DNA from: Pseudoalteromonas sp. XMcav2-N
GTDB taxonomy: Bacteria; Pseudomonadota; Gammaproteobacteria; Enterobacterales; Alteromonadaceae
Direction of reading: 5' to 3'
DNA: 64,000 bases
NCBI RefSeq assembly: GCF_024124545.1
Contig: NZ_JAMXSF010000003.1
Location: 124,001-188,000 of the forward strand
The notes under the pieces were generated by a model. That model was not told the origin of the DNA. It did not search any database and saw only the letters and a program-made list of their open reading frames with translations. Positions 1 to 8,677 of this stretch are shown piece by piece (the first letter of the stretch is position 1; each line of letters begins with the position of its first letter). The position numbers were made by a program, and so were the translations under genes.

Positions 1-439
1 CGTTTTTGAATGTGCCAATCTCGATTTCATAATCGTTACGGGTATCAACCAGTACCACGTCAGGGTCAGAAATCAGTGCATTCCAGTCCTGCGGCTTAAC
101 ATAAGTACCAACCACTTCTTTAGGATCGATACCCTGAACACCCATGGTGACGATTTCTTTTTTCAGCTTTACCTTAGTGCGATAAAACGGGCAGGTTTCG
201 TCGTATGACTCTTTATATACAATGTTGTCAAGACCAGGCTGTTTGTCCAGCCACGCCAGTAAAGCGTCAATGCCTTCACGTTTGCCAGCGACCGTGCCGT
301 TTATACCTTCTTCTGCAAGCAATAAAGTACCGCGCACTTCATTGGCCTCCATCACATCCAGTAAAGGCTGACGGATCGCTTGATAATTTGGCAAGGACAC
401 AAACTTGTACATTGCACATACAACAAAATGGTTATTCAT
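1..439 (-). CDS. trhO: tRNA uridine(34) hydroxylase TrhO (YceA), N-terminal part
   Basis: This is the first 146 codons of a rhodanese-family protein read leftwards off the window edge. The N-terminus [13 protein letters not shown] and the stretch [14 protein letters not shown] are characteristic of TrhO/YceA, which hydroxylates uridine 34 of some tRNAs (5-hydroxyuridine synthesis) in the cytoplasm. The visible part covers the N-terminal alpha/beta domain and the start of the rhodanese domain ([17 protein letters not shown]). The active-site cysteine lies outside the window, so catalytic competence cannot be judged. The gene is divergent from the DEAD-box helicase gene across about 240 bp. Family assignment is confident. 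Confidence 0.88.
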   Translation of the reverse strand, partial: MNNHFVVCAMYKFVSLPNYQAIRQPLLDVMEANEVRGTLLLAEEGINGTVAGKREGIDALLAWLDKQPGLDNIVYKESYDETCPFYRTKVKLKKEIVTMGVQGIDPKEVVGTYVKPQDWNALISDPDVVLVDTRNDYEIEIGTFKN

Positions 440-676
440 AACTTTCTCTTCGATAAGCTTTAAAACAGCCTACACTTAAGCACGACGTGTAAGCACATAA
501 CCGGATCGTAAATCCGGCGCCAGGCGCGATATTTTACGGATTTTAGGGATAATTGCAAAACCGTTTGTCAGCGACCAAAGCAGAACTGACACAAAGCGCA
601 GTAAAGTTATGGTGGTAGGTAGACTTAGTTTGTTATAATACTGCGTTTTAGAAAATAATTACTGGAGAAAAGTACC

Positions 677-2008
677 TTGAGATTTTCCGAACTGGGTCTT
701 GACCTGCGCTTTGAAAAACAATTAGAACACCAGGGGATCACAACCCCAACCGAGATCCAGGCTCAGGCCATTCCCACTGCCCTTGCCGGGCACGATACCT
801 TTGCACAATCAAAGACAGGTTCAGGAAAAACTCTGGCTTTTCTGCTGCCCGCTGTTCAGCGCGTGATGAAACAAAAAGCGCTCAGTAAACGCGACCCTCG
901 TGTACTCATCGTAGCACCAACTCGTGAGCTGGCCACGCAGGTGTTTAACCAATGTCGCCTATTAATTGCCGGTACTGCCATGTCTTGCACTAAAGTGCTA
1001 GGTGGTGAGAACTTTAATGATCAGGTCAAAGCCCTGCGTAAAGATCCTCACTTTGTGATCGGCACGCCCGGTCGTATTACTGACCATATAGAACAGCGCA
1101 GCTTACAACTTCATGGCCTTGAATTACTAATTTTTGATGAAGCCGACCGTATGCTGGACTTAGGCTTTGAAAAACAACTTTCGACCATTAACCAGGCAGC
1201 CGATCACCGACTTCGTCAGACTTTATTATTTTCAGCAACGCTTGAGCATGCTCAAATTGAAATCACCTCCAGAGATCTGCTCAAATCACCCAAGCGAATT
1301 CTGCTCAGCGGCAGTAACGAGAAACATGATGATATTCGTCAGGCGATGTATTTTGCCGACCACCTGGATCACAAAGAGGCGCTGTTAAAGCACTTCGTAC
1401 AACAGGATAACGTTAAGCAATGCATTATTTTCACGGCAACGCGTCAGGACACGACTCGGTTCAGTGAAATGCTTAATGAACTTGGCATCAAAGCTGTTGC
1501 ACTGGCAGGCGATCTGGCACAAAGTAAACGTCTTGATATCATGGACGCATTTAGCCGTGGTCTGTATAAGGTGTTAGTTACTACAGACGTTGCTTCTCGT
1601 GGCCTAGATCTGCTTAACGTATCACACGTGATCAATTTCGACTTACCAAAGCAGGCTGAAGAATACGTGCATCGAATTGGTCGTACAGGCCGCGCCGGCT
1701 TTAAAGGAGACGCGATTTCTTTTGTCGGTCCTAAAGACTGGAAAAGCTATGAGGCAATTGCAGCTTATCTGAAAGAATCAGTTCAGTTTCAGGCAGTCGA
1801 GGGGCTGGAAGCTAAATTTAAAGGGTTTAAGCCAAAAACGACCAAACCGAAGCAAAATGCAAAGCCTCAATTAGCAAACACAAAAGCCAAAGCAAAACGC
1901 GCCCCCAAACGAAAACCGCAACAACCTAAAAAGGCCGTTCCGGCACCGTTTGATGTCGACGGACACGCACCACTAAGAAGAAAACCTAAAAAGCCAACCG
2001 AGGAATAA
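677..2008 (+). CDS. DEAD-box ATP-dependent RNA helicase
   Basis: A 443-residue RNA helicase of superfamily 2. It has a Q-motif region near residues 20-30, Walker A (SKTGSGKT, residues 45-52), PTRELA, the DEAD box (FDEADRMLD), the SAT motif and HRIGRTGRAG. A Lys/Pro-rich basic tail after about residue 385 probably binds RNA. The start is TTG at 677, preceded by CTGGAG at suitable spacing; no ATG gives a complete Q motif. The stop lies 2 bp before the next gene, an S1-domain RNA-binding protein, so the two are probably co-transcribed and act in RNA metabolism. I cannot tell which E. coli helicase (RhlE, SrmB or another) is the nearest functional match. Confidence 0.93.
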   Translation: MRFSELGLDLRFEKQLEHQGITTPTEIQAQAIPTALAGHDTFAQSKTGSGKTLAFLLPAVQRVMKQKALSKRDPRVLIVAPTRELATQVFNQCRLLIAGTAMSCTKVLGGENFNDQVKALRKDPHFVIGTPGRITDHIEQRSLQLHGLELLIFDEADRMLDLGFEKQLSTINQAADHRLRQTLLFSATLEHAQIEITSRDLLKSPKRILLSGSNEKHDDIRQAMYFADHLDHKEALLKHFVQQDNVKQCIIFTATRQDTTRFSEMLNELGIKAVALAGDLAQSKRLDIMDAFSRGLYKVLVTTDVASRGLDLLNVSHVINFDLPKQAEEYVHRIGRTGRAGFKGDAISFVGPKDWKSYEAIAAYLKESVQFQAVEGLEAKFKGFKPKTTKPKQNAKPQLANTKAKAKRAPKRKPQQPKKAVPAPFDVDGHAPLRRKPKKPTEE

Positions 2009-2010
2009 AT

Positions 2011-2853
2011 ATGCTAGGTACTACTCAGTTTTTAATGATCGAAGAGATCTGTGCCGAAGGCGCTTACCTGGATGGCAAGGAACATGGCGACGTTTTCCTG
2101 CCGCTTAAAGAGCTGCCCGACCATCTGGAAGCAGGTGACAACGTTGAAGTATTTGTCTTTAGTGATAATCAAGGCCACCCCTGTGCAACCACGCAGAAGC
2201 CTCTCGCTCAATTAGGTCAGTTTGCCCTGCTACGTGCAAAACAAATTAATAAAGTAGGTGCATTCTTGGATCTCGGGATCAGTAAAGATGTATTGGCCCC
2301 CTATAACGAGCAGAAGCCAAAAATGCGCGAGGGATTCAGTTACCTGGTGAAGCTTTACCTCGACAATGCCAGCAAGCGTTTATGCGCCTCAAGTAACCTT
2401 GGGAAATTTCTTAACAAAACGCCTGCTCAGTACAAAAAATTTGAGCAAGTCGATCTGATTGTCGCAGCAAAGACTGACCTGGGATATAAGGTTATTGTTA
2501 ATGAACAACATTTTGGTATGGTGTTTTTTAATACCGTGTTTAAGCGTATGTACATCGGCCAGCGCATGACAGGTTATGTTAAACAGGTCCATGAAGACGA
2601 TAAGATAGATATCTTACTTGAAAAACCTGGCATGGATAAGATCTCAGAACTGGGCGAGCAGATCCTTAAAAAGTTGGAAGAAAACAATGGCTTTTTACCA
2701 CTGGGTGACAAATCAGATCCTGAATTGATCAAAAAATCCTTCTCCACCAGCAAAGCCAATTTTAAAAAGGCCATTGGTGGTTTGTTCAAACAAGAAAAGA
2801 TACAGATTGAAGCAAAATCAATTTCGCTTTTAACAACCAAAAAGAAAACTTAA
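2011..2853 (+). CDS. cvfB: CvfB-like S1 RNA-binding protein
   Basis: A 280-residue protein built like CvfB/YitL: several S1-type OB folds and a C-terminal winged-helix segment. Visible S1 features are GAYLDGKEHGDVFLPLKEL near the N-terminus and INKVGAFLDLGISKDVLAPY at about residues 79-98. Proteins of this family bind RNA, and in Gram-positive bacteria they affect virulence gene expression; the role in gammaproteobacteria is not settled. The ATG at 2011 is preceded by GAGGA, and the gene follows the DEAD-box gene by 2 bp. The pairing suggests a helicase and RNA-binding partnership, which is an inference. Confidence 0.82.
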   Translation: MLGTTQFLMIEEICAEGAYLDGKEHGDVFLPLKELPDHLEAGDNVEVFVFSDNQGHPCATTQKPLAQLGQFALLRAKQINKVGAFLDLGISKDVLAPYNEQKPKMREGFSYLVKLYLDNASKRLCASSNLGKFLNKTPAQYKKFEQVDLIVAAKTDLGYKVIVNEQHFGMVFFNTVFKRMYIGQRMTGYVKQVHEDDKIDILLEKPGMDKISELGEQILKKLEENNGFLPLGDKSDPELIKKSFSTSKANFKKAIGGLFKQEKIQIEAKSISLLTTKKKT

Positions 2854-2892
2854 GCTTTAGCCTTACCGCAAGCTTGAGTTATCCCTGATATG

Positions 2893-2927
2893 CAAACGCG
2901 CTTGTCATTTGGATACAAGTGCGTTTG
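2893..2927. terminator. hairpin between convergent genes
   Basis: CAAACGCGCTTGT and ACAAGTGCGTTTG form a 13-bp stem with one G-T wobble and a 9-nt loop. It lies 40 bp after the cvfB stop and 33 bp before the end of the opposing acetyltransferase gene. There is no long T tract on either strand, so it may be a weak or factor-assisted bidirectional terminator. Confidence 0.5.
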
Positions 2928-2959
2928 ACTTACTGATGTGCGCGTTTTCGGCTTTTTGA

Positions 2960-3811
2960 CTAACCAATTTCAAACGATGTTACGCCAAACGTTTTGTCTA
3001 TGCCAATATCAGGCCCCCTTTGCGTATACATTCGTGCCGTATCAAACACCGGCGTCATGTTGAGTTTTTCCGCGAGTCCAGTCGCCGATGAATTACATGC
3101 AGGCACATCCAAATATACAGCACAATCACTCCCAACTTTTGAGCTCAATGTACCAATTAAAGCCTCAGCCTGCTGTGCATTTTGGGCAAACAAGGGGCCT
3201 ATTTTATAGCCCTCCCGGCACTGTCTGATAACCCCGACTCCCTGCAATTCTCCTCCAATCAGCAAACCAATAGATATTGCATTGCTCTGTGCCTGCCAGG
3301 CATGCCAAAACCTGGTTCTCTGTACCGGAAAAAACGGCTCAAGAAATCGCTCTATTGTTTTGTGTGGTAACGCGTTCAGATCTGTCATTTCTGTCGTACC
3401 TCGAACGGCCAGCATCTGACTGCTAGCCTGATAGCGACGATTGGAATAAGCCAAAGTAAAGCCTGACTTCTTGTAGTTCTCCTGCTGCTCAACTACACCA
3501 TCCAGACCAATGTTACACCCCGCCAGCCTGGTCATAGCTGCCTGCCAGATTTTCAAACCAAAACCCTGTCCTCTATATTCAGGTTTTACTATGTAAAATC
3601 CGATAAACCCGAATGTATCATCATATTTGACCGCAGAGATGACTGCGATTGGTTCATCATCTACAGTACCAATGAGAAACCCTTCAGGATCGGCTTGGTA
3701 GTAGCATTGCGCATCTTCCAGCCCCGGATTCCAGCCTTCCTGTGCAGCCCAGTCAACCGCGAGATCAACTTCGGCACGAGTCATAGTGCGGATTGTATAG
3801 GTGTTACTCAT
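2960..3811 (-). CDS. GNAT N-acetyltransferase with C-terminal acetyltransferase-like domain
   Basis: A 283-residue protein. The N-terminal half is a GNAT domain with the acetyl-CoA loop PEYRGQGFGLKIWQ at about residues 78-91. The C-terminal half resembles the second domain found in two-domain GNATs such as YitH. GNATs move an acetyl group from acetyl-CoA to an amine; the substrate cannot be read from the sequence. The ATG at 3811 has a good ribosome site (AAGGAGC about 7 bp upstream). It stands alone and converges on cvfB. Confidence 0.82.
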   Translation of the reverse strand: MSNTYTIRTMTRAEVDLAVDWAAQEGWNPGLEDAQCYYQADPEGFLIGTVDDEPIAVISAVKYDDTFGFIGFYIVKPEYRGQGFGLKIWQAAMTRLAGCNIGLDGVVEQQENYKKSGFTLAYSNRRYQASSQMLAVRGTTEMTDLNALPHKTIERFLEPFFPVQRTRFWHAWQAQSNAISIGLLIGGELQGVGVIRQCREGYKIGPLFAQNAQQAEALIGTLSSKVGSDCAVYLDVPACNSSATGLAEKLNMTPVFDTARMYTQRGPDIGIDKTFGVTSFEIG

Positions 3812-3928
3812 AAATTAGCTCCTTGATGTGAACCCACATCTGACTTTCTTATATACCTGCACTATAACTGGCGTAGCAGGAAAAGAAAGTCCGATTAGCT
3901 GGGCGTGTACTCGGCCCTTGCACCATGT

Positions 3929-4624
3929 TTACATGCCCTTCCTTTTGCAGGCCTCTGTAATCAGCGTGTTTATCATGTTTTTTTTATCTTGGCTATTTTC
4001 GATGACTGGGATGGCCCATGAACAGCCCGAAAGTTCAAAGTGAATTTTCCAGTTCTGCCAGGTTAACAGCTCCTCCAGTGTGTAACTTTGTCCACCCCCG
4101 GTGTCTGCGATCCCTCCTCCTATTGACTGGCTGATAGCAAAGAGCTTTTCACTGAAAGGCGCTATAGACACAGAAAAAACATGATGGGTAGGGTGACGAT
4201 CCGTCGGTGCTTGATTTCTGCGGCAAAGCCCGAGCCACTGTCTTGCTAACAATTCAGGTTCTATTCGCTTTGAATTAAGAAACAGATAGTCCGCATCCAG
4301 CTCACCGCCAAATTCTAAGGATACTTTTTCTGGCGTAAACGTAAATCTCTTGGCGTTACCGGGATGGGCAAGCGCTTGCCAGCCAAAAGCCTTCCTGGGG
4401 ATACTTAAACAAAGCAAGCGATACTCATTATCTGGAAATTGTATAATCAACTCCCCTGATTCATTGGGTGTTATACTCACAATGCGTTTGGTTATCGTTC
4501 TCGAAGCAACAGACAGGGTCGTAAGTTCATTGTTTGGCTTTGGCTGAGACTGTCTGGAAAACCCCTTTTCCATGACTAATAAGATGACTAACCCTGCCAT
4601 AGCGATAACAAATGCGACTAGCAA
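3929..4624 (-). CDS. unknown protein with one N-terminal membrane segment
   Basis: I do not recognise this 231-residue protein. Residues 1-18 form a hydrophobic segment (LVAFVIAMAGLVILLVM) followed by positive charge, so it is probably anchored in the inner membrane with a periplasmic or cytosolic soluble domain. The start is TTG at 4624: AAGGAG lies 5 bp before it, and the only nearby ATG (codon 9) would cut the membrane segment. The next gene upstream on the same strand is another single-span unknown 75 bp away, so the two may be one transcription unit. Confidence 0.62.
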   Translation of the reverse strand: MLVAFVIAMAGLVILLVMEKGFSRQSQPKPNNELTTLSVASRTITKRIVSITPNESGELIIQFPDNEYRLLCLSIPRKAFGWQALAHPGNAKRFTFTPEKVSLEFGGELDADYLFLNSKRIEPELLARQWLGLCRRNQAPTDRHPTHHVFSVSIAPFSEKLFAISQSIGGGIADTGGGQSYTLEELLTWQNWKIHFELSGCSWAIPVIENSQDKKNMINTLITEACKRKGM

Positions 4625-4699
4625 ATTTTCTCCTTATTAGACTCCACTGGCAGCACCCCAGCCCAATCTGGCCATTGCCGGTGCGCGAGATAATCCGAG

Positions 4700-5086
4700 C
4701 TACTTATACCGCTCAGGAAACATTTTTCTTATTATGATGCCTGACCATAGATTTGCGTCGATTTCTCTGTGCCTGATTGAGCGGCGCCTTACAACATCCA
4801 AAATATCCATAACAAGCGCAGAAAAAGCCCCTGGGTCTTTGGAAAACTCTGCCTGAGCTTTTTCACAGTCGCTATATACAGACAGAAATAATGGATTGTG
4901 CTCTAGTTCTCTTGCAAGACTCTCATCATAGTCAAGCATGATAGCTGGCTTGTTGCTCTCGCACTTGGGTGTCTGAACATTGTCTTCAGATTTATGTCGC
5001 AGAGCTCGCTTCTTAAAATATGAGACCACAAAGCAGACTGTAAATGCACAGAACATAACCAACATATAGACTTGTATATAGCTCAC
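4700..5086 (-). CDS. small single-span membrane protein, unknown
   Basis: A 128-residue protein with one transmembrane helix at residues 5-24 (VYMLVMFCAFTVCFVVSYF) followed by KKRALRHK, which predicts an N-out, C-in topology. The start is GTG at 5086 with AAGGACGAG upstream; an ATG at codon 8 would break the helix. The soluble part is charged and shows no family motif that I recognise. It lies 75 bp upstream of the other single-span unknown on the same strand. Confidence 0.55.
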   Translation of the reverse strand: MSYIQVYMLVMFCAFTVCFVVSYFKKRALRHKSEDNVQTPKCESNKPAIMLDYDESLARELEHNPLFLSVYSDCEKAQAEFSKDPGAFSALVMDILDVVRRRSIRHREIDANLWSGIIIRKMFPERYK

Positions 5087-5338
5087 AACTCGTCCTTAGT
5101 ACTGCACAAAAGCTTTAACCATGACAATGAAGAGCGAGAACAGTACCATTTAGCTTCGCAATCATCAATCACTGACAATTTACTTGTGAGCGATATGTCA
5201 CGGCCAATTATTATAAATAAAAGCTACCCAGCCTCGAACGTGGTTAGTAACTGTAATCAACTGTAATACAGCAAATGGCTAACCTTGACTATGGTTTAGC
5301 GCGACGAGCGGTAGAATACAAATCAAAGAGGAATTGAG

Positions 5339-7150
5339 ATGAGCCAACAAATCCCAACCAGTCAAACCAAAGTTGATCCGGCATGGCGTAAACGTAAATG
5401 GTCTGACGTTCAGATCAGTGGTACTTGGTTAGCAACCCAGACCTGTAACAAAACCACTGATTTCATTACTCAGGGTGACACACCTGGCAACGTCGGAATT
5501 TGTTTTTCCGGTGGCGGTTCCATTGCCATGATTGCAGCACTCGGTCAGATGCGAGCACTCAACGATATGGGTGTACTCGGTCAGGCGCGGGCAATTTCAA
5601 CGGTATCTGGTGGTAGCTGGGCAGTTGTACCTTTTACTTATCTGCCGGATCACATCGACGATGCAACTTTTCTCGGCCCTTTTGTGGAAGATCCTTCCAC
5701 GCTGACATTGAGTACTTTAGATTACGCACCATCGGGCTATCTCGGCACAACCGTCACTCTGGATGGCATTAAGTGGGATAACATGGCGTATTCGGCTGGA
5801 AAGTTATTTGTTAACCCATACTTTCCAAATAACCGGATCTGGAATTATCAAATAGCAAAGAACATTCTGGAACCATCGGGATTGTCTTCCACTCATTTCG
5901 ACGGACTTATGACGCCAGTCATCGAAACCGCATGGTTTGCATATAGTCGGGAAGACGCGGCGCACATAAAAGCACAGAACCCGGGGTTACCTGACACAGT
6001 GCACACATATCAGCAAAGTGAGGGGCGTATAAAACGACCGTTCCATTTGTGCAATACAGCCGCATTTATTACGCCTAATACAAACCCGCAAACCGGTGAT
6101 ATGCTGGCGCCCGTCCAGTGCACCGCTATCGCAACAGGCATCTTTGCTGACGACTTAGGAACTGTGGAAACGACGGCTACTGATTTACAACAGGTTGGTG
6201 GCGGTTTAGTGTCAAGTTATTGTTTTGACACTCAACTCACCTCCTCGGCTAAGTCCAACATCAATGCCAAACTGCCCCTGAATAATGATAATCAGGTCTC
6301 AGCGTTTTCGCTGGCTGATGTTACCGCCAATAGCAGCGCGTTTTTTGCAACGGCCATTCAAGGAATGGATGGCATAGATCCTAAATATAATTACTGGTCA
6401 GCGGCAGATGTTGCTGAGGAAAAGCCGGGTGTGGCTGCACGCTTTGCGGATGGCGGTGGCATTGAAGACAATGGTATCGCTAATCTACTTGCTTTTGACG
6501 ACATTGATCAGGTGCTGTCGTTCTCAAACGCCCTGCAAAGTGTTTACCGTGACCCGGATAACTCAGACAACAGCTGGAATATTGTGGTTGATATGTGGTT
6601 ACCCACTTTGTTTGGATATACCCCTTACCAGCACACAGGCAATAAAGCAGGGTTGTCGATTGGGTATCATCAATATGCAAATCTCACTGAAGCTCAGTTG
6701 CAGGGGCAAAGCATTCGTTACTTCAGACACAACCAGATATTTGACTCAGCACTTTTCCTGCCTTTTTTACAACAGCTATGGGACAGCATGGAAAACTACA
6801 CCAGACCTGCCGTTTATTTCAACGACGCCATTGAGGTGATGGCAAATAGCTGGTTCAACATTAAACCTCGCACCATTAAATGGCTGCTGATCCACTATGG
6901 TCCGAATAAAACATTTGAAGCAACGCTAAAACCGGATGTGAGAGCCAAATTAGATTCATACACAGCGCACTTTTCGGACGTACGGAAAAAGCATCCAAAA
7001 CTCTACCCACCCACACCTTTAGCTAATCAATTCCCCAATATGGTTTTATTTGCAACTCATATGGAAGCGCCCTTAATGAACCTGTTTGCTCACTTCACCA
7101 GCTATGCGACAAACACGGAGCGTGAACGGATCCAGACCATGTTTAAATAG
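5339..7150 (+). CDS. cPLA2/lysophospholipase-like patatin-fold acyl hydrolase
   Basis: A 603-residue protein with the hallmarks of the cytosolic phospholipase A2 / patatin fold. These are an oxyanion glycine loop CFSGGGS (residues 55-61), a nucleophile elbow STVSGGSW with Ser90, and a DGG motif (ARFADGGGIEDNG, Asp near 370) that would supply the second member of the Ser-Asp dyad. The SGGSW elbow is closer to eukaryotic phospholipase B/cPLA2 than to typical bacterial patatins. No signal peptide is visible, so it is cytosolic or secreted by a route not shown in the N-terminus. The start has a good site (GAGGAATTGAG-ATG). It is a single-gene unit with a terminator 15 bp after the stop. The substrate is unknown. 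Confidence 0.8.
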   Translation: MSQQIPTSQTKVDPAWRKRKWSDVQISGTWLATQTCNKTTDFITQGDTPGNVGICFSGGGSIAMIAALGQMRALNDMGVLGQARAISTVSGGSWAVVPFTYLPDHIDDATFLGPFVEDPSTLTLSTLDYAPSGYLGTTVTLDGIKWDNMAYSAGKLFVNPYFPNNRIWNYQIAKNILEPSGLSSTHFDGLMTPVIETAWFAYSREDAAHIKAQNPGLPDTVHTYQQSEGRIKRPFHLCNTAAFITPNTNPQTGDMLAPVQCTAIATGIFADDLGTVETTATDLQQVGGGLVSSYCFDTQLTSSAKSNINAKLPLNNDNQVSAFSLADVTANSSAFFATAIQGMDGIDPKYNYWSAADVAEEKPGVAARFADGGGIEDNGIANLLAFDDIDQVLSFSNALQSVYRDPDNSDNSWNIVVDMWLPTLFGYTPYQHTGNKAGLSIGYHQYANLTEAQLQGQSIRYFRHNQIFDSALFLPFLQQLWDSMENYTRPAVYFNDAIEVMANSWFNIKPRTIKWLLIHYGPNKTFEATLKPDVRAKLDSYTAHFSDVRKKHPKLYPPTPLANQFPNMVLFATHMEAPLMNLFAHFTSYATNTERERIQTMFK

Positions 7151-7165
7151 CCCTGAGACTTTTTG

Positions 7166-7189
7166 GCGGCCGACAGGCCGCTTTGTTTT
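7166..7189 (+). terminator. Rho-independent terminator of the cPLA2-like gene
   Basis: GCGGCC-GACA-GGCCGC is a 6-bp GC-only stem with a tetraloop, followed by TTTGTTTTA. It begins 15 bp after the stop codon. Confidence 0.75.
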
Positions 7190-7218
7190 ATGCAGCTACT
7201 GAGTTTAAGGCGTGCTTC

Positions 7219-7560
7219 TTACAATGCTCTTAGCCTTAAAGCCAGCATATACACACCAAAATAAACCAACCAGAATAGTAAAAAAGGTATAAATGCGAAG
7301 GCAAGTGTTCCCACCAGGAGCCTTGATGGCTCAGCTGTGAAAAGACTTATCACGCTTAATATCATTGCAATGATTGCAGGTGCAGGAAAAGAAAACGGGA
7401 ACACCCAAATAAATGCCGGGCTAAAAAAACAAGCTAACAGGCCACTTCGCAACGCTATTTTTTTCTTTAAGCTGAGATTTTCGGACTTGCTATAGCCAAA
7501 TGAGACAATCAGGCCAGCAATAATCACATAGACTAAAGGCAGAAGTATCAGCATCCACAT
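7219..7560 (-). CDS. small polytopic membrane protein, unknown
   Basis: A 113-residue hydrophobic protein with three or four predicted membrane helices (around residues 2-20, 40-55, 56-72 and 80-105). I recognise no family. The ATG at 7560 has GGATGAG upstream. It lies 69 bp downstream of the SUKH-like gene on the same strand and may share its transcript. Confidence 0.55.
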   Translation of the reverse strand: MWMLILLPLVYVIIAGLIVSFGYSKSENLSLKKKIALRSGLLACFFSPAFIWVFPFSFPAPAIIAMILSVISLFTAEPSRLLVGTLAFAFIPFLLFWLVYFGVYMLALRLRAL

Positions 7561-7629
7561 ACAGACTCATCCCTATCGTTTATCTGAATCAAATTTGAAG
7601 GTGACATCAAAACACCGGTGAGCGTAACC

Positions 7630-8148
7630 TTACTCATGGTCCTCAACCCACTCCCTGTGTTGTTCCATGAAGTATTCCCAGTACTCTGTTTCTCCCGAAA
7701 TCGTTTGTAATTGACGCTCAATAATAGCGAGCTCTCTGGGGTCTGTAATTGTATTCTCGTCGGGGCTCACTTGAGCAAAGCTCTGCTTACTGAGTTTGTT
7801 TAGATACAAAAGCGACTCCAAGAAAGAATTCAATGAAGTTGAAACTTGCTCTGGGATCCATTCGCCCTCGCCATGCATAGCAGTATAAACCGGCATCATA
7901 GGATCACTTGTATCAACGAAAAACGGGTCGCCCAATTCACTGTCAGTAGCTATGACAACCCAGCTTTGATACCAACTTCCCTCTTCTGTCCCTGTTAAAT
8001 CTGAGCCATCAGGGTGAATGCTAAAGCCTATTTGTAGCCTGGCCAAAGTTGACTCATCGGCTACGCTAATGCCGGATGCACCAAAGAACGCCTCACTTAT
8101 AGCGTGAGAAGTTATTGCTGTACTTATTTTCGTTATTGAACGGTCCAC
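7630..8148 (-). CDS. SMI1/KNR4 (SUKH) superfamily-like protein
   Basis: A 172-residue acidic protein. The stretch at about residues 68-102 (WVVIATDSELGDPFFVDTS, then PVYTAMHGEGEW) matches the core of SUKH/SMI1-KNR4 proteins, in which the GDPFFVD strand pair and the MHG-x-G-x-W turn are conserved. Bacterial SUKH proteins are often immunity proteins against polymorphic nuclease toxins, but no toxin gene is visible here. The start used is GTG at 8148, one base beyond the end of a decayed VanZ reading frame; the GTG start is uncertain and the next in-frame ATG is far downstream. Family call is moderate; function is not established. Confidence 0.6.
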   Translation of the reverse strand: MDRSITKISTAITSHAISEAFFGASGISVADESTLARLQIGFSIHPDGSDLTGTEEGSWYQSWVVIATDSELGDPFFVDTSDPMMPVYTAMHGEGEWIPEQVSTSLNSFLESLLYLNKLSKQSFAQVSPDENTITDPRELAIIERQLQTISGETEYWEYFMEQHREWVEDHE

Positions 8149-8382
8149 TTAAGAGTGCCCTCTTGTTTCGATTAAACTTCTATTCGACAAAATCCTTGAT
8201 AACCACGTGAAGAAAATAATCCCAACCATATCAGCAATATAGTCATGCATATCTAACGTTCTTGTTGGTATAAGATACTGACTTAATTCTTCCACTGTGA
8301 CAAAAACGAACACAGCAGCGGGAACAACAAGCTAACACTGTGGCTCAAACAGCTCAAGTGCCAACTTTGCGCCTTTTAACAT
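8149..8382 (-). pseudogene. VanZ-family membrane protein remnant
   Basis: On the minus strand, one frame from ATG 8382 to TAA 8149 encodes a short VanZ-like C-terminus: TVEELSQYLIPTRTLDMHDY followed by IADMVGIIFFTWLSRIL. The E-x-x-Q-x-x-I-P-x-R-T-x-D-x-x-D-x-x-A-D core is typical of the last helices of VanZ-like proteins. The frame is broken by TAG after 16 codons, and the first helices are missing, so it is not a working gene. Its stop directly abuts the GTG start of the SUKH-like gene. It is most simply a deletion relic. Confidence 0.65.
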
Positions 8383-8677
8383 AAACTCTCACTATACATA
8401 CATCAAAGTAGCTATTGGAAAGCTTTATCAAATGAACGATTAATAATATATCCCCCCAAAGAGAAAACATGGTTTTTGCGTTTTAAACTAATCAAGCACC
8501 TCCACAGATAACTGTTCTGCTGGCCCAGCCACCGAGGCTTCTCACAAGATAACCACCTCTAAGTACTTCGAAATAACGGGTAATCAGCTACGTTTAATGT
8601 GTAATACCCGGTAATGGTAACTTCTTAAAATTGCTCTAGAGTTAAGGTGACCGTCTCGATATTGAAAGGAATTTGTT
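8383..8677. other. intergenic stretch, no gene seen
   Basis: This AT-rich gap between the VanZ relic and the haem-motif lipoprotein gene has no convincing frame on either strand. The last part holds AAAGGAATTTGTT just before the ATG at 8678. Traces of the lost VanZ N-terminus could lie here, but nothing clear is readable. Confidence 0.5.

Noticed and set aside
5087..5266. Plus-strand frame overlapping the start of the single-span membrane gene
   Set aside because: Short, no ribosome site, and lies in the upstream region of two real genes.
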